Assembly (NCBI RefSeq): GCF_003573695.1 | Contig: NC_039366.1 | Coordinates: 158,783,745-158,847,744 of the forward strand | DNA from: Papaver somniferum | Lineage: Eukaryota > Streptophyta > Magnoliopsida > Ranunculales > Papaveraceae | Reading direction: 5' to 3' | DNA: 64,000 nt | Part shown: one piece after another, positions 1-9,656 of the stretch | Layout: each line of letters begins with the position of its first letter | How positions within the stretch are numbered: position 1 is the first letter of the stretch | Made by a program: the position numbers and the translations under genes | The notes under the pieces: generated by a model | Told to the model about the DNA's origin: nothing | The model's input: only the letters and a program-made list of their open reading frames with translations | The model's database searches: none

Positions 1-1549
1 TACAAGTGTTATTGTAATTGTTATAGTTCGTTAGTAGGAAACAATCCACAAACTGTTTGTAACGGTTCACGGGCTTGAGCCCAATTACGTGACTAGAAGC
101 CATTTTTGGTCAAGTTTTTGATGTTTCCTTATCTAGGCAAGATAGCTATTACTCCAACCATATTTGATTACCATATTAAAGTGTTTGTGATTCCTTCCTA
201 ACATAAGTTGTGATTTATTCACATAAATACAATATTTGCTAAATTAATTATTTATTTAATTATTTTGGCAAGAGTTGTAACTTAGGAAAGACTCCCAAAA
301 TTAGGAGAGTCTTGAAAAAGGAAAATAGCTTTGCTTAGCTTTCAAGTTACCTTTCACTATAAACAAAGGGTTCGTGAGTGCTACACGTTTTTCATCCCCT
401 TTGGAAAATTGGTGTAAGCTTCATAAGGTTGTTTTCCATGTCTTTTGTTCTTCATGAACAAGAGTGAGATAAAAGTCTTTGTATTGGGGATCACAAAGCC
501 GAGTTGGATTTAATCTTCGTGATTCATTATACAACTTGTGATCTAGGTTTTTCACCTCTTGTCTATTCTAAGGTCTTCTCTTATGATATAAGACCATTCA
601 AGAGTTGTTGATCATAAACCCTAGGTTTTGATAGATTTCAGTTCCCGATCCTATGCCAACAATTGTTAGTCGAAATCGGAACTAGAAAGAAAACTTCGAT
701 TAAGGTATCTCGTAAAATCCTTAAGAAGTTTTAAACAAAATATCTCTAGATTTATTCTAGTTATTCTTGTTGTAGAATAATTAGGTTTATCTTTCATCTT
801 TAAAGAGTATAATAAACCCTAATCTACAAGTTTGTTTTGATATTACTTTTATCTAGTAATTGTTTTTCTCAAAACAAACACAAGATTTCCAAAACCTTGA
901 TTCACATCTAAAGGGAAATCGAACTGGTGTTTTGTGAAAACAAAAGATCGAAAAGTATCAATCATGTTGGTGCATCTTATAAAGAGAACTAACGTTCTGC
1001 TAGAAGATTTATGAGAAGAATTCCTAAAGAGAATCGGTGTTCTGATAGGAGCTCTATAAGTGCTTGAACACAGCTGAAGCAGGTAATACATCTAGTCCGA
1101 ATAGGTTGTAGGAAATTGGTGTAACAGCTTATAATCAGTGTGTGTTTATTCTGGACTAGGTCCCAGGGTTTTTCTGCATTTGCGGTTTCCTCGTTAACAA
1201 AATTTCTGCTGTCTGTGTTATTTTTTTCCTCATTATATTGTTTATCTTTATAATTGAAATATCACAGGTTGTGCGTTAATCAATCATTATTGATAAATCC
1301 GACCTTGTTTGTTGGATAGGATTTTGATTGATCTTGGATATTGGTCTTTGGTACCGTCCAAGCATTTCTCACATCAATCAGGTTCATAGATTTCTATTTG
1401 TTTTGATTTGCTGATTGATTTGAGAAAAAGGGATAAACTCTTTAGTATTATTCTTTGATTGAGTTTTCACTCTCAGAATATTATTGAGGTTTGGTCCATA
1501 CAGATTTCTAAATGAAATATTGGTGTGGTTGTTAGACCCTCGTTTTTCA
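1..1549 (+). mobile_element. Copia-type LTR (family C), 3' part, cut by window edge
   Basis: Non-coding AT-rich sequence that ends in TTTTCA at 1549, exactly where family A LTR sequence resumes (GAGATAATC, compare 28719). It carries the core block shared by all the tRNA-iMet-primed LTRs here (GGACTAGGTCCC, then TTTCTGCATTTGCGG, around 1153-1195). No primer-binding site follows, so this is the downstream LTR of an inserted element or a solo LTR. Bases 1550-1554 (GAGAT) would be one half of its target duplication; the other half lies outside the window. Small ORFs inside are not credible genes. Confidence 0.7.
358..364 (+). promoter_or_regulatory. Possible TATA box of LTR family C
   Basis: TATAAAC in the context ACTATAAACAAAG, in the middle of the LTR. 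Its place is similar to the clearer TATA boxes of family B. Assigned by position only. Confidence 0.3.
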
Positions 1550-2913
1550 GAGATAATCTGCATTTGAACAACTCTCTAAAAATATTATCTAGACATTTTT
1601 GATCATATCTGTGATTCAGGAGAAGTCTTAAAGTTATGTGAAAATGATTAAGCTTATCGTTCAATTGGCTAGTTTCGGCTAACCGACATGAACAGGTCAT
1701 TGGACACGATTCAGTTATGGTTCATCTTAACCAGAGTGTATATTCTACTATGTTAATCTCAACTCAAGTTTTTCATCTAGCGGTGATTATTGATTGCTTG
1801 GTTCCAAATATATCTTAGCTTAAACCTAAAGCTACCTTGGTCTTGAAAGTCTACATAAAGAGAACCTAAAACAACTGGGATCTTTGAATCGCTGACACTA
1901 TTTTTGTGTGTCCTAGTTGTAAACTAGAGTCTTCCTCTACTTAAAACCCTTTTAGGTTTTAGCGACTAAAAAGACTTCACCTAGGGATTCTTGAAGCCAT
2001 GTCCAACTATCTTTATCTTGATAGTTTGAGTATCCTGATCTTGTTTTGATTGTTGAGTTGCTCACTCAAACAAGATAGATAGAAATCACAAAGTATATTT
2101 GCCTCATACTTTGTGATTCCACAAGTTTCAACTTGTGAGGTGAATACTAATCTAGGATGTTCTTCGGGAGTCATAAGACCGGATTTTGAGGTTACCAAGG
2201 CTTTGTCTATTGCTATCGATTTCCTACCTCATCTTGATCTTTGATCAAAACGGAAATCACATATTGGTTTATCTGTGGGAAGCAGATTGGTTCAAAGTAT
2301 TCAATTGAGTTGAAGCAACTTTTAGGTTGTAAAGGACGCCAGCTAAGAGAATCATTTGCGCAGAGTCTTGCTGGGATTCAAGAGGCGTAACGAACGCGAC
2401 TGTAACTGAGTTGTTGTTCCGGTTTAATTTAGTATCAACTACATTCCAGTCCGAAGTTCTGATAGTAGGCTAGCGTCTGTAGCGACTTAATACAATTTGG
2501 TGTTCAAATCTAGACTAGGTCCCGGGGTTTTTCTGCATTTGCAGTTTGCTCGTTAACAAAATTTCTGGTGTCTGTGTTATTTCTTTTCCGCATTATATTG
2601 TTTTTCTTTATAATTGAAATATCACAGGTCGTACGTTAATAAATCAACGTAGGTATATTCATCCTTGTTTATTGGATACGACTTGATTGATTCTTGGATA
2701 TTGATATTTGGAAGCGTCCAAGTACTCTCACACATAATTAGGTTCACGGACTTGGTTTTGTTAACATTCTAATTGTGAGAGAGTGATATAAGCCTTTATA
2801 TAATTCCTTGATTGAGATTCATTAAGTTGAGCTCTCAGAATTGTATTCGAGTTTAGTCCATAAGGTTGCCTAAGAAAAAGTTGGTGGTGTATTTTGGTAC
2901 CACCAAGTTTTCA
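1550..2913 (+). repeat. Family A LTR1, 3' 1.36 kb
   Basis: It aligns along its length with LTR2 (28719-29410 then 42034-42561). The end is TTTTCA at 2913, directly followed by a primer-binding site. The upstream part of this LTR lies left of the family C insertion, outside the window. It contains the conserved LTR core at about 2511-2555. Confidence 0.8.
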
Positions 2914-2914
2914 A

Positions 2915-2927
2915 TTGGTGTCAGAGC
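2915..2927 (+). promoter_or_regulatory. Primer-binding site, tRNA-iMet type (family A, unit 1)
   Basis: TTGGTGTCAGAGC starts 2 nt after the LTR end. It differs by one base from the usual plant Copia site TGGTATCAGAGC, complementary to the initiator Met tRNA 3' end. Confidence 0.85.
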
Positions 2928-2984
2928 AAGCAAACACGAAAAACCTAATAAGTTTGTGTTTATAGACGATCAAACCTATAACAA

Positions 2985-3660
2985 ATGAGTCAAAGCATGG
3001 TTTTTAATTTACCAAGTAAAGACTCATTGTACGTACTTCCCAGAATAAAAAACAGCACGAGGAAAGAGATTTCCTTATTCGGAAATACACCTCTCATGTG
3101 TGTACAACAGAGTAGTTTATCAAACCTTCTGAGAAAATAGTTGCACAACAGGTTCATTAACTGTCATAATAAACCTGTAGTCAAATCTGTCTGTACAGTT
3201 AAGGAATCTGACCACGAAACGTGCTCTAAATCCTTCCTTCATGACAGAGTTAACCTTCTTGAGAAACTACTTCAATCAAAACAGTGAAGCAATGTTTTTC
3301 TTGAAAAACGACTCAAGGAAGCAATGAAATAGAAAAGCTCTTGAAGATAAAACTCAATGAATCAAAAGATGATTTAATCCAAGAACTTTAAATGATTGAT
3401 AATTTGGAAAAAGAGCTATCTAGACTAAAACCACCATGTGGTAAAGTAAAGAAAAACTCAGTACCGTCTCCAGAAAATCTATAAAGCACAAATCCTCATG
3501 ATTCTTAGCCTGTCAGAGAAATGATTTCAAGTACCTTTAAAAGTATATCAAGTACACAAAAGAAAATAAAATCTGATCCCGTTAGATCTAGGAAAAAAAA
3601 TTCTCAGTGTAAACAAGAAGGTCATAACAAACCTTACAGGAATTATTCTAAAGGAAAATC
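2985..3660 (+). pseudogene. Family A ORF1, gag-like remnant (unit 1)
   Basis: Starts at ATG 2985 (MSQSMVFNLPSKDS), like the better-preserved copy at 42633, and runs with internal stops to about 3332. Then follows a decayed lysine/glutamate-rich stretch that looks like a broken coiled coil. A knuckle-like CKQEGHNK at about 3609-3632 has lost some of its metal ligands. By position (after the primer-binding site) and by the coiled coil plus knuckle layout, it resembles the C-terminal half of a Copia Gag. That is inference; no capsid motif is recognisable. Stops make it non-functional. Confidence 0.5.
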
Positions 3661-3675
3661 GTCTAGTGTGAAACC

Positions 3676-4107
3676 TTGTTTCCACAAAAAAGTTTCTTAA
3701 AATATTATTCATCAGTAACTGAGAGAGATATGATTCATGTTTTACAAAAGTCCTTGCACCAAATTATTAATTGTGTTGCAACGCTCAAAATATATGGGAA
3801 AAGGAAAGATAACTTCAATTCGAAGAAAGCTTTCTCAGAAACTCATACTTATATAGTTACAAATCTTCAGAAAAGAACTGATCACAGGATTTCTGAACTC
3901 GGAATGCTGATTAACCGATTGAGACGAGGCATTAAAAGGACAAGGAAAAGGATATACAAAGGTAAAAAATATACTTCTCTATCCCTCAGTAACTCTCCTA
4001 AGAAAAATTGCGCTAAAAATGTATCAAGTACTATACAAGAAGGTATACCAAAAAATCTTGTTGTTCATGATGGCCATTTATTGGATGCTTATCACAACAT
4101 AACCTAA
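3676..4107 (+). pseudogene. Family A ORF2, basic protein of unknown function (unit 1)
   Basis: Open frame of 143 codons. The first ATG is at 3730 and the frame is open upstream, so it may be the tail of the ORF1 frame. The product is basic and helical (NRLRRGIKRTRKRIYKGKK). The homologue in unit 2 starts at ATG 45209 and is cut short at 45496 by a one-base insertion, so the longer form here is closer to the original. No family recognised. It lies between the gag remnant and ORF3, where a complete element would have pol; pol is absent. Confidence 0.4.
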
Positions 4108-4614
4108 TTATGGCATACAATGCTTCCTCCTATAACATTTTAAGGGAGGACGCACTTGTTCAAGAAGGAAAATTGTTTCCTTCTTGGTGTATGATGTATC
4201 TTGTTTTATGGAAAATTTTTACTCATGTACAAAAACATGGTTCCAAACACTTTCATAGGGGTTGCCCTTGAAACAGTCACACCAAATGTCTTGATGTTAA
4301 TACCAACTAATTATTGTGCTCTAAATACACATTTATTGAGCTTAGAACAATGTTGTTATTGTCAATATAACCTGTCTTAGGAATTAACTTGGTCACGAAC
4401 ATCGTGAACTCACGAATTCGTAACCGTGTGGGTCCCATGACCGATCGAAAACCCGTTCAAGTAATGAGTTAATACCCTTTAGAAGATTTTAGAAAATGAT
4501 CTTTCTTCATTCAGTTTTCTTGACCTAAAAACTGTGTAAGATATATACACTAAAGGTACGTCTACTTTAGAATTATATACAGGGGATGATATAACTCGTG
4601 ACTGTTCATAAACC
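4108..4614 (+). other. Non-coding spacer of family A unit 1
   Basis: AT-rich, matched by 45600-46097 in unit 2. No domain or motif recognised. Confidence 0.6.
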
Positions 4615-4966
4615 ATGAATGCTTCTAAAGTTTCAAACAACACGGAAGATAAAAAAGATATGGAGAGTGGTGTTCATAGGTATTGTTGAGTTTTACGATA
4701 ACCCTGTCACCATATCTTGTTACTTTTCTCAAGAACATGCAGGGTTAATACCGGTTCATATGTCCTCTGTTTTGGTTGGAAATATTATGAGTGACATCAA
4801 AGTGGTGTTCGAGCAGTTGTCTGCAGCCAAAATAGATATCAAGCTCCTTAATTCAGAGTTGGGAAAAGCATTTGATGACCTTGGCTCTCTCAAAGCGCAA
4901 GTCATGGACTACATACGAGTTATAGCCATCCTTATTTTATTTTATGTACTAGGAAACTTCTTGTGA
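4615..4966 (+). pseudogene. Family A ORF3, conserved small protein of unknown function (unit 1)
   Basis: The start ATGAATGCTTCT at 4615 is shared with unit 2 (46098), but a small indel soon shifts the frame. The body is read from 4619 on. Comparing the two units gives a conserved core (FYDN, QEHAG, HMSS, SDIKVVFEQ, SAAK, LLNSELG, QVMDYI) with scattered changes. Unit 2 stops right after QVMDYI. Here that stop has become CGA, adding a hydrophobic tail of about 17 residues (VIAILILFYVLGNFL), probably by accident. Just before the 3' non-coding region is where SIRE-type Copia elements carry env-like ORFs, but nothing env-like is visible. Function unknown. Confidence 0.5.
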
Positions 4967-5184
4967 GAATTTATTCTTGCGTCCGAGAAGGATAACTAGG
5001 GTTTGGTATATCATATATTGTGATTACACAAGCTATTTCCAACGATTTTCATCTTATATGTTTTTAGATTTATTTATTTCAATTCTAAAGTTTTTGGAAG
5101 ATGAACTTGCAGTACTATTGCAAAGTCTTATGAGATAAATTATAAGGAATGCAATCTTCCAAAAACTTTCAAACAATAAATTGT
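4967..5184 (+). other. Truncated 3' non-coding part of family A internal 1
   Basis: Matches 46435-46640 of unit 2. About 0.76 kb present in unit 2 (46640-47400) is missing here and replaced by about 50 bp of filler before the element B insertion site. Confidence 0.6.
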
Positions 5185-5189
5185 GATAC
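5185..5189 (+). repeat. Target site duplication GATAC, left copy
   Basis: Perfect 5-bp match to 13400-13404 on the other side of element B. Unit 2 has the unoccupied site with a single GATAC (around 47411). Confidence 0.92.
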
Positions 5190-5835
5190 TGTTAGACCAC
5201 TGCTCGGTCGAACTCGCATGCGTTGGTATATCAAGCATGTTTGTCAATATTAGTGATCAAAACAATATGTCTTGATTTCTAGTTTACTTATGACTAAGTC
5301 TCGGTCTCGGTCTAGGATAGTTAAGTGTAGTTGAGCTCCGGACTCCATGGAGATCATCTTACGAAGACGAATAACTACTCGAGGAATAAGTGGAACTTCA
5401 TCCGAAAAAAAGGTATGTGGAGACTTGAACTTATCTGCCACTCAAAAGTCTATTCTATCTCCTACTCTTGAGACAAAGTCGTATAAGTATGATAGTTTTC
5501 ATACATACACATTTGTTATTTCGAGACGAGTTTACTCGCGTATCTTTTTCTCGAAATATGTGTTGGTGAGCTTTTTCTTTAACCATTTTCATCTTTACCC
5601 GTGACGCAAGTCATGAAGATGTTTCAATCTTGAAAATAGCTTTGATGACGATAGTCGTGAATAGCGATTGTTATAAAATTATAGAAAAATGTTTCGATGA
5701 TTGAAATGTAGAGTTGAGATTACCAACTATGGATATAAGCATATATAGTGTGTTCGCACATTAGTGTATAAATCCATGTGCCGGAAACCAAGTGCGTGCA
5801 TATGTGTGCATGCGGTATTGATGAAGGTGACAGGT

Positions 5836-6042
5836 TGAATACGCGTACCCGTACGCGTATCTGCGGAAGTTTTCATACCGAAAATTTCTGCTGAGTTTGT
5901 AAGTTTGCAAACTAGTAAACCAGTCACCTTAGGTACGCATACCCGTACACGTACCCACGGAAGTTTTCGAACCGAAAATTTCTGCTGAGTTTGTAAACTC
6001 AAATTAGGTAGCTAAGGTACGCATACCCGTACATGTACCCAA
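5836..6042 (+). repeat. Palindrome-rich tandem modules in family B 5' LTR
   Basis: Three modules of about 90 bp, each headed by alternating purine-pyrimidine palindromes of the form TACGCNTACCCGTAC (about 5838, 5932, 6017). The first two are followed by GAAGTTTTC and AAAATTTCTGCTGAGTTTG. The 3' LTR has two modules (about 11700 and 11792). Confidence 0.8.
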
Positions 6043-6501
6043 GCTGGTTATTTCTCAAATCGGTTGTTCATGAACTTAAAATAATAAATTATAAGGAATG
6101 CAACCTTTGCAAACCGTGGCTATATTGCTCATGAATTGATTCAAGTGAATCAAACCGATTTTGTTTCAATTGTGTCTATGAATAAATACCTAAGAATTGA
6201 ACAACTCTTGAACTAGTTCTTATGAGTCATTTGAACTAGTTATGAGAAAGATGAATATGGTTAATATGAAAGTGCTCATATGGATAACCATTGGTTAACT
6301 ATTTTTTAACCAACTAAGTGTACACGTTTAGGTACGGTTACTCAAACCTAAATGAATACATTTCATTTGTGTGTGACAAGCTAAGTTTCGATCTAACGGT
6401 TGAAAGATATTAGCTTGGTTGAATCAGGTTTTTCATCTAACGGTGATTATTGAATGCTTTGTTACCAAGGTAACTTGGATTGCAAACCCTGATTTGAAAA
6501 C

Positions 6502-6510
6502 TATATAAAG
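6502..6510 (+). promoter_or_regulatory. TATA box, family B 5' LTR
   Basis: TATATAAAG followed by GAGACATCTAGCAACTG, conserved in the 3' LTR at 12280. Probable core promoter of the genomic RNA. Confidence 0.6.
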
Positions 6511-7615
6511 GAGACATCTAGCAACTGGAAAAACTAATCCCACACCTCCTGTGTGATACTAGTTGGTTTTTCTAGAGTCGATTCTCCTTTAACCTTAGGT
6601 TTCTTCTCGAGACCTTGTAGGTTAACGACTGAAAGACTTCATTGGGATTGTGAAGCCAGAAGAAACTACTTTCTTGTAGTTGAGCGATCTGATCTTGCCA
6701 TTTTATATCATAGGAGTTCAATTAAATAATTGACTTGAGATTATATCTCCAGTAGGGCAAGATAAAAAGAAATCACAAACATCTTCGTCTCATCGTTTGT
6801 GATTCCACAATATCTAGTTTCGCTACCATATAATTTAGATTATTGTGAGGTGATTGATAATACTAGGTTGTTCTTCGGGAATATAAGTCTGGTTGTCAAT
6901 TAGATCATTTTCACCTTGATTTATCAAAAGACAGAACAAAACTCATAGGTTTATCTGTGGGAGATAGATTTATCTATTATCATAGGCTTTTATGTGTGAT
7001 ACAGATTTGTTTATTGAAGTCTTCGACTTTGGGTCGTAGAAACTCTTAGTTGTGGGTGAGATCAGCTTAGGGAATCAAGTGCGTAGTATCCTGCTAGGAT
7101 CAAAGACGTAAGGAGCGCAACTGTACCTTGAATCAATGTGAGATTGATTAGGGTTCAACTACAGTCCAGGCCGAAGTTAGTTTGTAGCAGGCTAGTGTCT
7201 GTAGCGTCTTAATACAGTGTGGTGTTCAATCTGGACTAGGTCCCGGGGTTTTTCTGCATTTGCGGTTTCCTCGTTACAAAAATTTTGGTGTTTGTGTTAT
7301 TTCTATTCCGCATTATATTTTGTTATATAATTGAAATATCCAACCTTTGGTTGTTGATTTACATTGATTAACACTTGGATATTGGTATTTGGTACCATCC
7401 AAGTTTATCTCTCTAGTGTTTGATAAAGACTCGCAGATTTCCATTTGCTTGAGTAAAGATCAAATCGAGAGATAGAAATGTTAACTCCTTGATATACTTT
7501 TTATTAAGATTGAGTCTGACTGTCTAGTTGATTCTCTTAAAAGTATATTAGAGCTAGTCCATACAGATTGCTTATCGAAATATTGGGTGAGGTTGTTGTA
7601 CCCCCGCTTTTTCAA

Positions 7616-7628
7616 TTGGTATCAGAGC
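7616..7628 (+). promoter_or_regulatory. Primer-binding site, tRNA-iMet (family B)
   Basis: TTGGTATCAGAGC, 2 nt after the LTR end, a perfect match to the standard plant initiator-Met tRNA site. Confidence 0.93.
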
Positions 7629-7716
7629 AGGCAAACACGTTCAAGACCTTACAAGTTTGTGTTTGTAGCAATTTGATTCGGTGGACAAAGTAGTATCTCA
7701 TATCTACGCATAGTCT

Positions 7717-8298
7717 ATGTCTTCCCATACTTTTGACTATGTCAAGTGTCTTGGTTTTTCCTCAAAGGATAATTCCTTAGCTGATTCTTCCGAATCCAGA
7801 GAAATAAACGAGACAATTGACAGGATGTCAGAAGTAGAAAGGAATAACACCAGAACCAAAGAAAAACCAAATGAGGCGATTGATTTTCACAATCATTCTC
7901 AACTCTTGGATGAATTTGAGAAGTCTCTTAGTCGAGAACGTGAACTCTATAAAATCATTGAATCCTTCTCTAACAATATTAAAAAACTCACTCGAGAAAA
8001 TATGCTACAACAAGAAAAAATTAGCATCCTTGAGAATATTGTTAAAGAGGGAACAATTATAGAAAAACGTTTAATTGAGACACACTTCTCGGAATTGAAA
8101 ACCCTTCGTGTTGAAACAGAGAATATTGCTGCATCTTTTCACCTAACCCAAAAACTGTCTGTCTCCTTAACTAAGGAAAACACTGTAATGATAAATTCTT
8201 CTGTATCACGTGCTAAGTTACCTGACATGAAGAAAACTCACCAAAGGAAGTCCCTGCAAAATATAAATGGCAAACTTCCAAACGGGACATGGGTTTGA
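7717..8298 (+). CDS. Family B ORF1, coiled-coil Gag-like protein
   Basis: 193 codons from ATG 7717, 90 bp after the primer-binding site. Residues about 60-150 are charged and heptad-like (DEFEKSLSRERELYKI, LTRENMLQQEKISILENIV), predicting a long coiled coil; the C-terminus is basic. Its TGA overlaps the start of ORF2 (ATGGGTTTGA, 8289-8298). A coiled coil followed by a CCHC knuckle is like the C-terminal half of SIRE/Maximus-type Copia Gag. ORF1 and ORF2 may be one Gag split by a frameshift, or a genuine -1 overlap. The capsid domain is not seen. Confidence 0.55.
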   Translation: MSSHTFDYVKCLGFSSKDNSLADSSESREINETIDRMSEVERNNTRTKEKPNEAIDFHNHSQLLDEFEKSLSRERELYKIIESFSNNIKKLTRENMLQQEKISILENIVKEGTIIEKRLIETHFSELKTLRVETENIAASFHLTQKLSVSLTKENTVMINSSVSRAKLPDMKKTHQRKSLQNINGKLPNGTWV

Positions 8299-8795
8299 AT
8301 CAGATATCCTTCAACAATTCTCTTCCAAGAAATTGTTCCTTCTGTGGGAAAAGAAATCATAGTGTTAAACATTGTTTTGCTAGGAAGAAACAGATCTCCG
8401 ATCTTCAAAATCTTCTTCTATTTACCGTCAAACGAGATAATCATCTGGTGGTATCAACAATGGATCTCACTCCCACAGAAAACCAGAATTCTCATAAAAA
8501 TATTTTTAAAGATCACTCTTTTCAAAATCTTTACCAGAATCGTGTTTTTTCTCATGGTGCAAACCACACCACAAAAACACAACTTCCCAGTGTCTTTGAG
8601 AATAAAACTGGTAGATATAAGTCTAGAAGGTGGAGACCTATCTCAGTTAATCCTCTAGAACCAATTTCTAGAGGTCCTAGACTTAGTCAGCAAAAGGTTC
8701 CATATAATGGATTCTCTCGAAGGACTGTAGGAAACTTCTATGGAGTTAAAAAACAGTCAAAGAGAGAAAAGGAATACAAAAAACAGATTGACTGA
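8289..8795 (+). CDS. Family B ORF2, CCHC zinc-knuckle nucleocapsid-like protein
   Basis: 168 codons. Residues 16-29 form a complete knuckle C-x2-C-x4-H-x4-C (CSFCGKRNHSVKHC), the RNA-binding motif of retroelement nucleocapsids. The tail is basic (KSRRWRP, RRTVG, KKQSKREKEYKK). It overlaps the end of ORF1 by 10 bp in another frame. No aspartic protease follows, unlike in autonomous Copia elements. Likely role: packaging element RNA. Whether it is made alone or as an ORF1-ORF2 fusion is unknown. Confidence 0.65.
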   Translation: MGLNQISFNNSLPRNCSFCGKRNHSVKHCFARKKQISDLQNLLLFTVKRDNHLVVSTMDLTPTENQNSHKNIFKDHSFQNLYQNRVFSHGANHTTKTQLPSVFENKTGRYKSRRWRPISVNPLEPISRGPRLSQQKVPYNGFSRRTVGNFYGVKKQSKREKEYKKQID

Positions 8796-9086
8796 TGATA
8801 TCCCTATATCTCTAAACACTCATGGTGAGATCATATCTCATCCTGTTACCTAACTATATGTACTCACATCCTTGTGCGTAACTTGAGAGTCACAAGGATG
8901 TCTGTTTATGAGATGCTCAAGTCTTAAGGACCACTATCATCCATTCTGTTGATGTCTGTATTACAGGTTGAGTTATTGCTACTCTATTTGTATCTAATGT
9001 ATTTCTTTTGCTCTAACTTTTCAGTATTGAGCCTTGTTTAAAAGATACATATTGAGAAACAATTTGTATTCCCTTTTGGGTCCTTC

Positions 9087-9656
9087 TTGTTTCTGATATT
9101 TTCTCCAGGTCCACGAACGTCCAAGTCTTCTCTAAGGAAATCTAGGGTTTCTCCCTTGATTGACAACATATATATGCCTTGTATGTGTTTATCCTGTTCC
9201 CAGAAAAATATGTCTATGGGAACCTCTGTTGAACCTCAAAAAAAAGTAAACACTGATATGGAAGAAGACTTCAAAGGATGTGATTCAACTCAAGATCTGA
9301 TTTTGAAAACGATGCTTGAAAGAAAAGAGTATAACTCTTGGATAGGAGAATCTGTCAAGGATTTAATCTTCGTTCAGCCTGAGGTTAAGAACGAGGTTGC
9401 TAACCTTCAATTGAAGATAAACCAACTCATTGATGGACAAGCAAAAATCCTTGAAAATCAAAACATCTTGATCAGGAACCATAAGAAGGTCATCCTTGAT
9501 TGCGTCAAGGCCAGGCAACTTGGTCGCATCGTTGACCGAAAAACTAATGTTCTAACTCATGAACATGGCGTCTCTACGGTCAAGAAAATCAAGGATATCA
9601 GTGACTCCTATTTTGATGGACCTTTTCAAAGGTATGAAATAATCAAAGAAAACTGA
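9087..9656 (+). CDS. Family B ORF3, unknown protein
   Basis: Open for 189 codons; the first codons upstream of MCLSCSQKNMSMG may be leader, with possible starts at ATG 9186 or 9211. Residues about 85-135 look helical (VKNEVANLQLKINQLIDGQAKILENQ). The end is basic and polar. It sits just upstream of the conserved block TAGGAAACTTCTT...GGATAACTAGGGTTTGG, which also follows ORF3 of family A, so the two ORF3s are positional counterparts with little visible sequence similarity. No family recognised. Confidence 0.45.
   Translation: MFLIFSPGPRTSKSSLRKSRVSPLIDNIYMPCMCLSCSQKNMSMGTSVEPQKKVNTDMEEDFKGCDSTQDLILKTMLERKEYNSWIGESVKDLIFVQPEVKNEVANLQLKINQLIDGQAKILENQNILIRNHKKVILDCVKARQLGRIVDRKTNVLTHEHGVSTVKKIKDISDSYFDGPFQRYEIIKEN

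Larger units (their letters stand above)
5190..7614 (+). repeat. Family B 5' LTR
   Basis: 2425 bp, TGTTAGACC...CTTTTTCA. It is about 80 bp longer than the 3' LTR because it keeps one more copy of the GTACGC-type module near 5930. The conserved core of the iMet-primed LTRs lies at about 7222-7280. Confidence 0.92.

Noticed and set aside
849..2198. Minus-strand frames of 60-80 codons in LTR families C and A
   Set aside because: LTR sequence, chance frames, not conserved in the homologous LTR2.
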